From an uncultured Cyclobacteriaceae bacterium (GTDB lineage Bacteria; Bacteroidota; Bacteroidia; Cytophagales; Cyclobacteriaceae), in NCBI GenBank assembly GCA_947492745.1, contig CANLOE010000002.1, positions 62,001 to 126,000 on the forward strand: DNA of 64,000 nt, in the 5' to 3' direction. The position numbers and the translations under genes are program-made. Numbering within the stretch: the first letter of the stretch is position 1; the number at the start of each line of letters is the position of its first letter. The notes under the pieces were generated by a model that ran no database searches, was not told the DNA's origin, and saw only the letters and a list, made by a program, of their open reading frames with translations. Of the stretch, positions 25,830 to 34,146 are shown piece by piece.

Positions 25830-28325
25830 TCAAAACTGCCGTTGTCCATCTCCACCTCCCTTTACATCATCATTTTTGATACGGCTTCTACTCCTCCTTC
25901 GCTTAAATTCCGTTTTGCCGAACCGGTAACTGAAGTTGATACCGAAAGAACGAAACGGTATTCGTGTCTCACTGGACTGAAAATAACCGATGCCTCGAAG
26001 CTCACTACCGAAAACCTTGTTTTCGAAAAAAGGTTCTACCATACGCAGCCCTATACTTCCTTTCTTTTCCCAAATATTTTTTTTAATGCCCATACTGAAA
26101 ATCGAGAAGGAAGGGTTGAACCCTTGCAAAGTCTGACGCCGTGCCCGATAGAAGCCAAATAGGTCTATTATCCAATCGTTCTTTAATTTTATACTTGAGT
26201 TGAGGTTACCACTGGAGAGCAGGGCTGTGTTGGATACGAGAAGTCCGTCCACTCGACCGGAGACATCATAACTATAGACATTGATACCGCCCCTCAGTGT
26301 CCATAGGCCAAATAGGGTGGCAGAGGTAAAGATGTTGGTCCCAAAGGCATTATTAACACCGATATTTCTATAGGTCGTAACGGATACGCCCTCATCATCT
26401 ACCGTAAGAAAGCTTTCGATGATATCGCTTGTCTTACGGTAATAAATAGCAGCATTGAAGGATATTTTCTTTACAAAGGTATTCACTCCCAGTTCGTATT
26501 GGTTGTTTATTTCAGGGTCTAGGTTTGGATTACCGAACTGAATATTTCGGTTATTGTCCGATACTACATAAGGGTTGATGAACCGCAGCCCTGGTCTTTG
26601 TATCCGTCGATTATAGGTAGCCTTCAAGGTAGTTGACTTTCCTACTTTTCGACTCAAGGTAACACTGGGCAACCAATTGTCATAGGACATGGTAAATCTA
26701 TCGTTTTCTGTACTGCTGAGGCCTCCATTTATGGCTGTATGCTCGTATCTCAGTCCTGCAATCAGCCCCCAATCTTTACCAAAACCCATATTTCCAGATA
26801 CATAACCGGAAGTAATGCCTTGCCGATAGTCAAAATCATCGGTTCTTATCCGATCGACTACATAAAGGTCGAGGGACGGGTCAAAAACATCGTATTGATA
26901 CTCACTATTGACGGCACGCCATACGTTTTTCACTCCCGTTTCCAGTTTTAGCTTTTTTCCTATCGGGTGAACATAGTCCAGCTGAAGGGTACTTTCGGAA
27001 TTATCACTATCGTTACTATTGCGTTCATCGCGAAAAAGGGAAGTATCGTCCCCTATCAAATCATTCTGCACTATAGCAAAGCTTCTGTCACGGACATTAC
27101 CATCTATTTTATAGGCCAGAATCAGTTCTCTTCCCTCCTGTTCAGGGAACTTGACTCCATAATCGAGGGACCACTCATAGCCATTGACAAGGTTCTCATC
27201 ATCGCTGCGCCTTTGGTAACGTTGTAGAAAGTCATCGTTGGCCCTACTGAAATCGGTATTGAACACGCCATCGCGACTACTGGTAAAGCCTCGCAAGCGG
27301 AAAGAACTGGTCAGACCATGAAAGGCATTGAAATCGTAAAATGCTCCGGCCGTTCCCGAAAAGCCTAGCCGGCGTCGGTCTTGACTACCTTCTTCTTCCA
27401 ATATACGCTTTTCATCACCCACAAAATCTTCCCTGTAGAATTCACTCTCAGAGACTCTGGGCCAGCCAAAGTAACTACTGCCGTTCACATTAAAGCCAAA
27501 CCGCCCTTTACCCATGTTGAGTCCCAGCACGGCATTATTGGAGCGGGTACCTACAGAAGCATTGACATTTCCGGATATGCCCTCGATGTTCTTCTTTTTA
27601 GTGATGATATTGATAATGCCCGCAGTACCTTCTCCATCGTATTTTGCCGAAGGTGAGGTGATCACTTCTATGCTTTTGACCTCATCAGCAGGGATGACCC
27701 GCAAAGCATCTGCTATATTCCCGGAAAATACAGAGGATGGTTTTCCATTGATCAGTATCTGTATATTCGAATTCCCTCTAAGGGATACATTACCTTCCAA
27801 GTCTACGTTCAACATGGGCGCTCTACGCAGTACATCCGTAGCGTCTCCCCCGGCATTGGCCACGTCCAGTTCGGCATTATAGACGACTTTGTCGATTTTG
27901 TTTTCGACCATGGCTTTCTCAGCAGTTACGACGACCTCGTCCAAGGAGGTGACATTCGGCGTCAACAACAGGGTTCCGAGAGCAGAATCGGGCTTTCTTG
28001 CTGTTAGAGAAACTTTCTTCGAAATGGACTCATAGCCAACAAAGGAAGCCAGTAACTCATACTCTCCAACAGGAACATCAATCAATCTGAACATGCCCTT
28101 ATCATCACTGATAGCACCATTAATGGTCTTATCGCTTTGTATATTTTTTAAAATAATCGATACAAAGGGAAGACGCTCACCACTTTCTTCATCAGCGAAA
28201 GCACCCGTAACCTTACCCTTCAGCAGTGTAGTGACAGAGCGCTTTTTGTAAGTCGGTTTCTTTTGTTGAGCAGAAAGTGTACAGGATAGCAGCAATAGTA
28301 GCAGCAATGATAATACGCGATTCAT
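25830..28325 (-). CDS. TonB-dependent receptor-like outer membrane protein with carboxypeptidase-regulatory domain
   Basis: 831 residues. Sec signal (MNRVLSLLLLLLLSCTLSAQQ), then a carboxypeptidase-D regulatory-like domain (ADEESGERLPFVSIILKN to ASFVGYESISKKVSL). A plug domain follows with DVLRRAPMLNVDLEGNVSLRGNSNIQILINGKPSS and VITSPSAKYDGEGTAGIINIITKK. The rest, to about residue 800, is a long beta-barrel of the OMP_b-brl_3 type. The C-terminus is basic (RRRSRSRIKND). Such proteins are outer-membrane transporters or receptors of unknown ligand in Bacteroidota, and are not part of SusC/SusD pairs. It is convergent with the small ORF at 25339, and no SusD partner is adjacent. Confidence 0.93.
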   Translation of the reverse strand: MNRVLSLLLLLLLSCTLSAQQKKPTYKKRSVTTLLKGKVTGAFADEESGERLPFVSIILKNIQSDKTINGAISDDKGMFRLIDVPVGEYELLASFVGYESISKKVSLTARKPDSALGTLLLTPNVTSLDEVVVTAEKAMVENKIDKVVYNAELDVANAGGDATDVLRRAPMLNVDLEGNVSLRGNSNIQILINGKPSSVFSGNIADALRVIPADEVKSIEVITSPSAKYDGEGTAGIINIITKKKNIEGISGNVNASVGTRSNNAVLGLNMGKGRFGFNVNGSSYFGWPRVSESEFYREDFVGDEKRILEEEGSQDRRRLGFSGTAGAFYDFNAFHGLTSSFRLRGFTSSRDGVFNTDFSRANDDFLQRYQRRSDDENLVNGYEWSLDYGVKFPEQEGRELILAYKIDGNVRDRSFAIVQNDLIGDDTSLFRDERNSNDSDNSESTLQLDYVHPIGKKLKLETGVKNVWRAVNSEYQYDVFDPSLDLYVVDRIRTDDFDYRQGITSGYVSGNMGFGKDWGLIAGLRYEHTAINGGLSSTENDRFTMSYDNWLPSVTLSRKVGKSTTLKATYNRRIQRPGLRFINPYVVSDNNRNIQFGNPNLDPEINNQYELGVNTFVKKISFNAAIYYRKTSDIIESFLTVDDEGVSVTTYRNIGVNNAFGTNIFTSATLFGLWTLRGGINVYSYDVSGRVDGLLVSNTALLSSGNLNSSIKLKNDWIIDLFGFYRARRQTLQGFNPSFSIFSMGIKKNIWEKKGSIGLRMVEPFFENKVFGSELRGIGYFQSSETRIPFRSFGINFSYRFGKTEFKRRRSRSRIKNDDVKGGGDGQRQF

Positions 28326-28869
28326 AGTAAATTCTATTGTTCAAGGTCTGCTAATTTAATTTATTTGAAGATGAATATGTTCAGCAAGACTCAAACAAAA
28401 CCCTAAGATCGGAGGATTATGTGTTGAGTGGACTCAAGACATGATTAGAGGGCTTTTACAGCTGTACTATTTTCCTGTACTATACTAAAAATGCAGCCAT
28501 GATTATATCGTTTATCTATACTTTCGGAGTATCCCCAACGATAATGTTATCCTCTAACAACACCATCAAAGCAGTTTACTGTATTACGTACAATAACCTT
28601 GTCATGAAAGCTTAAATAGCCACAAATAGCGGTGTTTTGTTGGATTCAACATAACACTGCTACGATTATATCCAAACGCAATTGTTTTGGGATCTACTGA
28701 AGATTATCGCGAAAGCACTATTCCACCCAGAACGACTCTAATGCCCCATCAACAAATGGTTATTGTACCAATACAAGGCTTTTCTGTGATTTGTTGAATT
28801 TCATATTCTCCTGAGTATAGATCGATAAACGCATTCACTTTACTAATTTACATCCACTTAAGGGAGTAA
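28326..28869. other. Spacer with a decayed R2-like trace
   Basis: Around 28612-28680 the sequence (TTAAATAGCCACAAATAGCG, then TTGGATTCAACATAACACTGCTACG) keeps pieces of the R2 pattern. Otherwise nothing recognisable. The promoter of the receptor gene should lie near its upper end. Confidence 0.4.
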
Positions 28870-29028
28870 TACAAACTTAGCTTTCAAATATCGCATATCT
28901 TCCTGTTCATTTTGCTTCACTCTGCGTTGACAATCCTCGGGATAGCGCTGCTATCCCTGCGGTTATCGCCTTGATTGAAACAAAATGACCCGCGGAATCT
29001 TATACGACATTTAAAACCTAAATTTGTA
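28870..29028 (+). mobile_element. R1 palindromic element (MITE-like)
   Basis: 159 bp from TACAAACTTAGCTTTC to CCTAAATTTGTA, flanked by TAA on both sides (28867-28869, 29029-29031). TAA rather than TTA in the same orientation shows that the flanks are a true duplication and not part of the element. Confidence 0.9.
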
Positions 29029-29148
29029 TAATATATTTTCCGAAGCGTAATCCAAGTTCAACACAAGAGCCTGAATCAGTATGAGCATTACTACACATCG
29101 TCAACTACTGGACTAGAATCGTTGTACCCTCCCTGTAGCAACTATCGC

Positions 29149-32100
29149 TTACCTCTTGATGGCCCGTAGGTATTTTTGACGTCCATCTTCCAGATAAACC
29201 TGCACTGTATACATCCCCGAAGGCAGTTCCTCGCCAAAGCGGATTTCTTTCTCATTTGTCGAGAAACGGGCCATGTATTGCCCTGTAGCAGCAATGATAA
29301 TTACATTTATGCTTTCTGCCTTGGGATTTGCCAAACGGAAAGCTTCTCTACCATGAGTGGTAGGATTGGGAAATAATGCCAGTTGCAGCTCGGGGGTATG
29401 GCCTTCGGGGTCAAAGCGCGAGTTTATGCCAGTTCCCTCTGGGCGGGTATCGTACCATACACCTCCGACATACCACCCTGTCCCACATCTATTCAAATCG
29501 GGAGTTTGGTCCCTTCCATCATCGCTAAATATTAAGTTAGTGCAGTTTACCCCTGAAAGTGTATAGCCGAACCAACCGTCCGCCGCCTCTTCCATGATCT
29601 CCCCTGGCCATGTTGTAGTAAGCCGGGCCGGGGCAGTATTCCAAAAATATAGAGAAGGCATACTTAACCCTCCTTTGAAGTATAGCGTCATACCGGATGG
29701 TCGGACACTGAAATTATAGGTATAGGACTTCACTCCTGAGTCCTTGCCATCATTATCATAAGCAATGACCTTTAGGACAGTAGTACTATCGACTTCAATC
29801 CCCGAAAGGTACCGTAGTGAAGTAGCATCGGGTTCACTCCCATCCAAGGTATAGTATATCTGAGGTATGTCTTTATCATCCTCGGCATTCAATAGTACGC
29901 TGACCGTTTCGCCCAAGTCAAATACACCTCCCTCAGGGCTAGCGGTGACCGTCGGTGATGTATTTATATCACTATCGGGTTCGACATCATACCAAATCCC
30001 ATCCTTGAACCATCCTGTTCTGTTTCTGGAAAGGTCACCTGTCTTCCCCCTACCACCATCGTTGAATACCATTTGTACGGCTTCCACATTTTCGAAAACA
30101 TAGGTATACCACTGCGAATCTCCCATAGCTGTCATTCTTGGTCCAGGCCAATTGCTAATGGGCAGTACATCGGGAGAGGCATTCCAATAGTGGATATTGA
30201 CCTGTGACCAACTGACGGGTCTATAAAAATATACGCGTAGCCCATCGAGTTCGCCTATAGTGTAAGTGCGGGCAACTACTACAGAAGGTTTGTTGTCCCT
30301 ATCGTAGGCAATGGCTTTTACCGTAGTAGTTTCGGTCACTGTAAAACTCCCTTCATAAAAAGTGCTATTTCGATCGGGGGTACTTCCGTCAAGGGTATAG
30401 TAGATGCTGTAAGGCCCTCCCGCACCGGCTTGCGCGCGGATATCGATATCCACGGGGTCTTCAGAACGGTTGTTTTCAGGTATTATGTTCACAAAGGGCC
30501 TACCGGGAGCGTTGACACAAGCCTGAAAGTATCCAGCACCACAATCCCCTATCATGCCCGGTCCATTGAGTACATATATTCCCGCAGACCCTGATTTGAC
30601 AGAAAAGCGAAGTTCACCATTGGTTACCAGGACCTCTGCGCCCGTCACAGCATCACGGTATACCCCATTGCTCATGTCATCAAACGCTATAGTAGCATCT
30701 CCATCTTTAGCAAGGCCTACGGCCACCTCGCTGTAAGTAGAAGGACCATTATAGACCCTGCGATAAGCGACAGCATTATTAGGACTGTCTACCCAGTTCC
30801 AAGTACCTTTTTGAAGTGCAGGTACTACTTTTCGGATTGCATTTAGTTTTTTGATGTGTTGGTAGATCTTAAAACTTGGTGCTTGATCCATAACATCTCC
30901 GTAATAAGCTCTTCCTGTCTCATTGATGGATTTTTCAATACCGGAAGCATCTTTGATATCGTTGAACACTCCAGCCTGAAAACGCATCTCGGTACCATAG
31001 TATACCGTAGGGATGCCCCGCCAGGTAAACATGAAGTTCATACAGGAAGCCAAGTTCTCATCAGAGCCTCCGAAGCGTTGATTCCAATCGTTGTTCGGAC
31101 CAAAATCATGATTATCCAACCAGGTTACCAAAGTAGAGGGATCACTGTAGAGGTTATCGTACCTTGCCGCTGCTCTTACCGAAGAGAAAGACTGCCCTTC
31201 TTCGAAGGTATTATGAAAGGTCGCTTCTCCATAAAAATCGATCACGGCCATGTCCGCAGGAGGTGAGTTGCCCACCTCGCCCCTCCAAGTATAGTAATGA
31301 GGATTTATCTCCTCCACAGGATGGAGTTCAAAGCGCAACTGCGCTACTTCGGCAAAAACAAACAGATCGGGGTTGATAGCCTTGAAAGCATCCAGAAAGT
31401 AAAGGGCATCTTCTTTACTCATGTGCTTCATGGTATCCCACCGAAAAGCATCCACTCCCATTCTAATGAACCGTCCATAAGCAGCTACTAGATAATCTCT
31501 CACCTTTTGACTACCTGTATTCAGGTCAGGGGTATCCCCTGCCAATGCCCTGTTCTGTAGGTTTTCCGTATCATCGAAACCTTGGGCAAAGCCATTTCCA
31601 GAATGATGAAACCATTCGTTATCGGTGGTATTTACATAGCTTATTGTATTGGGAAAATTATAGGCTTGTAAATTTTCATCGTAAGGAGGTGGTAATTTGG
31701 CCACATTCGCACGACTCCAAAGCAGGCCATCTTCAGGATTAGGGGTCAGTCCGTCGTACTCCCAGTCAGGGTTATCAGCAGCAAACCAATCAGCGTTAGG
31801 ATCGGTATTGTATTTGATTTCCGCCTTATCCTTGATACCAAATCTACCGGAATGATTGGTGACAACATCCAAAACGATTTTCATATCCCTAGCGTGAACT
31901 TCATTGATCAGGTCCTGAAAAGTAGCTCCGGACGATATCAATCGCGGGTCGACTTTCGTGAAATCCCAAGCGTGATAACCATGGTAGTCCAATGGGCTAC
32001 GGTTCTGTACGATGGGGGTAATCCAAATAGCTGTAAACCCCAGGTCTTTGATATAATCAAGCTTTTGAATCAAGCCTTTGAAGTCTCCGCGCCAAGTCAC

Positions 32101-32340
32101 ATCCCCTGGATCGGTAATGGTCGGGTTTCTCTCCGGATCAGTGTCATACGAGGACCATTCCGTAGGCCTATTATTGCTAGGGTCTCCATCAAAAAAGCGA
32201 GTAGTCAAGAGAAAATAGATAGTTTCTTCCCTAAAGTCAACTTGTCCATGAGTTTGATAAGGAAAGTAAAAAGAAAAAAGAAAACATAAAAAACTAATTA
32301 TTTTAGCTGTTTTTGAATTTATCGTTTTGAGGTTTTTCAT
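29149..32340 (-). CDS. Secreted multidomain alpha-amylase (GH13) with starch-binding modules and T9SS sorting domain
   Basis: About 1063 residues from the ATG at 32340, which gives a good Sec signal (FLCFLFSFYFPYQTHGQ); an ATG 11 codons upstream is less likely. The GH13 (beta/alpha)8 barrel has VTNHSG, GVDAFRWDT (nucleophile Asp), FVFAEVAQ (acid/base Glu) and TWLDNHDFG. Then come two alternating pairs of a chitobiase-C/FN3-like module (YYTLDGSTPD; YYTLDGSEPD) and a CBM26-like starch-binding module (VNIHYWNASPD ... GWFKDGIWYD; LYFWNTAP ... GWYVGGVWYD). The last 80 residues (LALFPNPTTHG ... GMYTVQVYLEDGRQKYLRAIK) are a type IX secretion sorting domain. It should hydrolyse alpha-1,4-glucans outside the cell. 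It is monocistronic. Confidence 0.96.
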   Translation of the reverse strand: MKNLKTINSKTAKIISFLCFLFSFYFPYQTHGQVDFREETIYFLLTTRFFDGDPSNNRPTEWSSYDTDPERNPTITDPGDVTWRGDFKGLIQKLDYIKDLGFTAIWITPIVQNRSPLDYHGYHAWDFTKVDPRLISSGATFQDLINEVHARDMKIVLDVVTNHSGRFGIKDKAEIKYNTDPNADWFAADNPDWEYDGLTPNPEDGLLWSRANVAKLPPPYDENLQAYNFPNTISYVNTTDNEWFHHSGNGFAQGFDDTENLQNRALAGDTPDLNTGSQKVRDYLVAAYGRFIRMGVDAFRWDTMKHMSKEDALYFLDAFKAINPDLFVFAEVAQLRFELHPVEEINPHYYTWRGEVGNSPPADMAVIDFYGEATFHNTFEEGQSFSSVRAAARYDNLYSDPSTLVTWLDNHDFGPNNDWNQRFGGSDENLASCMNFMFTWRGIPTVYYGTEMRFQAGVFNDIKDASGIEKSINETGRAYYGDVMDQAPSFKIYQHIKKLNAIRKVVPALQKGTWNWVDSPNNAVAYRRVYNGPSTYSEVAVGLAKDGDATIAFDDMSNGVYRDAVTGAEVLVTNGELRFSVKSGSAGIYVLNGPGMIGDCGAGYFQACVNAPGRPFVNIIPENNRSEDPVDIDIRAQAGAGGPYSIYYTLDGSTPDRNSTFYEGSFTVTETTTVKAIAYDRDNKPSVVVARTYTIGELDGLRVYFYRPVSWSQVNIHYWNASPDVLPISNWPGPRMTAMGDSQWYTYVFENVEAVQMVFNDGGRGKTGDLSRNRTGWFKDGIWYDVEPDSDINTSPTVTASPEGGVFDLGETVSVLLNAEDDKDIPQIYYTLDGSEPDATSLRYLSGIEVDSTTVLKVIAYDNDGKDSGVKSYTYNFSVRPSGMTLYFKGGLSMPSLYFWNTAPARLTTTWPGEIMEEAADGWFGYTLSGVNCTNLIFSDDGRDQTPDLNRCGTGWYVGGVWYDTRPEGTGINSRFDPEGHTPELQLALFPNPTTHGREAFRLANPKAESINVIIIAATGQYMARFSTNEKEIRFGEELPSGMYTVQVYLEDGRQKYLRAIKR

Positions 32341-32512
32341 AGGTTCATACTTATGGTTCAACTTAAAACACAAAAAACAAAGCCTTATTTTACTAAAATC
32401 CTTTATGACTGCCGTTTGAATAATGACAAATATGGCTTTGCAGTACTTTGAAAATAAGGATAAAAAACCGAGAACCCTGAGCCTATTTCAAGTCTTACTA
32501 ACTTAAAAACCC

Positions 32513-32527
32513 TTGCAAACGTTTGAA
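32513..32527. promoter_or_regulatory. Possible LacI-type operator upstream of the alpha-amylase gene
   Basis: TTGCAAACGTTTGAA contains the palindrome CAAACGTTTG, centred on the CG step typical of LacI/CcpA-family operators. It lies about 170 bp upstream of the amylase start. LacI-type regulators control maltose and starch genes in several Bacteroidota; the assignment here is inference, and no regulator gene is present in the window. Confidence 0.4.
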
Positions 32528-32783
32528 ATGAGTCGAGTGATTGATTTTATTTTTAATTATTTTAGATACTATTTTTATATCATTTTAACAAAAAAAATAA
32601 TAATCACTGATAAAATTAAAATAATCACAATTAATAACTTTGTAGTGATTTGCACAAGATGACTTCACCCGTACAGGACACATTATAGACCTGTCCCTAT
32701 ATGCCAATCTTCTTTCGTGATAAATTCAAAAACACTGCTCATGGTCCTACACGAACCAAAACATTCACTCAAATTTAAGCTGA

Positions 32784-32822
32784 CCTCACAAAAAAACTAA
32801 TTTAATTAGTTTTTTTGTGAGG
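32784..32822. other. Perfect 39-bp palindrome between the amylase and DUF763 remnant
   Basis: Arms CCTCACAAAAAAACTAATT and AATTAGTTTTTTTGTGAGG are exactly complementary around a single central T. The T-run could end transcription arriving from the left. It ends 19 bp before the DUF763 remnant starts, so may equally be a regulatory or insertion-related structure. The rest of 32374-32783 is AT-rich 5' flank of the amylase gene. Confidence 0.6.
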
Positions 32823-32841
32823 AGTAGTATCATCTTCAACT

Positions 32842-33210
32842 ATGAAACAATCAGGATATACTGATCTGTCATTACATTATGACAAAGTAGCCTACTGGCC
32901 AGCACAGCGAATGGCTACTTTAGGTAGGGCCGTTATCGAGGCTATCGTATTGCATTATGGTCGGTCGGAGGTATTGAGGAGATTGAGTGACCCCTGCTGG
33001 CTTCAGTCATTAGGCTGTGTATTGGGTATGGACCGGCACTCGTCCGGGAAAACTACTTCCGTAATGGGGCACTCAAGCGTGCTATCAATCCAATTTTATA
33101 TGAACTAGGGTATACGTTTGTGGTGGCCGAGGAAATCATTCATTGAAAATACCGGAAGAACTTTTTAGGCTGGCAGAAAAGACAGGGCTAAACTGGGAAA
33201 ATCCGATTAA
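32842..33210 (+). pseudogene. DUF763 protein, broken by frameshifts
   Basis: The first 78 or so codons match the start of the DUF763 family very well: an MKxSGxxDLxLHYxxV opening, a MATLGRAVIEAIVLHYG helix, EVLRRLSDPCWLQSLGCVLGMDRHSSG and TTSVMG. At about 33070 the frame shifts, apparently by loss of one G. The next frame continues as ALKRAINPILYELGYTFVV and ends at a TGA. A third frame then gives KIPEELFRLAEKTGLNWENP, again like DUF763. The rest of this normally 350-400 residue protein is missing. The family is of unknown function, sometimes suspected in DNA repair. A dead gene fragment with at least two frameshifts and a large deletion. Confidence 0.8.
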
Positions 33211-33411
33211 TTGACCGCATTGAAGAATCTTTCCAAAGTTTCACAGCGAATGGAAAAATATTTCATGCCCAATACTAATTTCGATGTCATCATTTCAAAA
33301 GAAAGAGCCAACTCACTCTTGTATAAGGGTAGAATCACAAAAGGTATGGCCCGTGCCGTAGTACTGCCCAAAAAGAAAACCAAAAATGGCCAATTCGACC
33401 TGTTTCAGTAA
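33211..33411 (+). pseudogene. C-terminal gene fragment of unknown origin
   Basis: 66 codons from TTG to TAA, open but without a credible start. Residues SQRMEKYFMPNTNFDVIISKERANSLLYKGRITKGMARAVVLPKK and the end NGQFDLFQ look like the tail of a real protein, but I do not recognise it. It follows the DUF763 remnant directly in another frame, so it could be a different gene joined by deletion. Not clearly part of DUF763. Confidence 0.4.
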
Positions 33412-33491
33412 TGGTGTAAATGTGTTTTATAGCATCATAATTACTTAGAGATTCATTTTTTCTGAATAGGAAAACGCTAAGCGGTCTGCTA

Positions 33492-33977
33492 TCAAAAAGC
33501 ACAGGTACCTGGAAGTGGTGGTGTGTCTTCCACCTCTTCGGCGAAGCTGCTATCCAGTGCTACTTCGGAAAAACCGGATTCTACTGTACCTTTAAATGAT
33601 ATGCCTCCATAACCTACCGTGTTCATATGTGCCCTGACCCATACGGTATCCTGAGACCCTATGTTCACGGCTCCCCCAGAACGTACAAAAGGTTGCTCAT
33701 TGACATGGCTATGTGCCAATACCCTTCGGTATAGCAAGGCACCATCCGTTGATACTACCTCCCACCAGTCGGCATATTGATTACAGCCCAAATCAGGACT
33801 GCTGATACCTACCGAAAACGAATATTGCATCGGACCGCCCTGTACACTCACAGAAATGACGTCCGCATGTTTTCCATCTTTGGGTATTATCGGGTCAGTA
33901 GTATCGTCAGAAGATGGTTTACAGGCCAAAGACAACAAAGAGCAAAGGACCATGGAAACATAAGTGCTAAAGTGCAT
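33492..33977 (-). CDS. Lipoprotein of unknown function
   Basis: About 161 residues from the ATG at 33977, which gives the compact lipoprotein signal MHFSTYVSMVLCSLLSLAC; an upstream in-frame ATG at 34007 would add ten residues. After the acylated Cys comes a short Ser/Asp/Pro linker, then a beta-rich domain with two or three Cys (DLGCNQYADWWEVV and the terminal GTCAF), which may be disulfide-linked. No family recognised. It lies 139 bp downstream of the ASPIC/FG-GAP gene on the same strand, and is probably the last gene of the glycan-locus direction. Likely anchored to a membrane or the cell surface. Confidence 0.75.
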   Translation of the reverse strand: MHFSTYVSMVLCSLLSLACKPSSDDTTDPIIPKDGKHADVISVSVQGGPMQYSFSVGISSPDLGCNQYADWWEVVSTDGALLYRRVLAHSHVNEQPFVRSGGAVNIGSQDTVWVRAHMNTVGYGGISFKGTVESGFSEVALDSSFAEEVEDTPPLPGTCAF

Positions 33978-34146
33978 AGTAGTTTGGTTAGAGTAAGAAA
34001 AAACCATTTAGGAGATGATTTTGTTTCAAATAGAGAATAAATAGTGGCTTCTTGGAAATGTTTTGGCAGCTATTATTCAAGAATCTGTTATCACTTATTT
34101 TGAGTTCAGCATCACTGAGAAATATAGCGACCAATGACTCGACGGT

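Noticed and set aside
34050-34140. Possible R4 copy downstream of the small ASPIC gene
   Set aside because: Only short pieces (TGTTATCACTTATTTTGAG and TTTTGGCAG) match; too decayed to list as a feature of its own.
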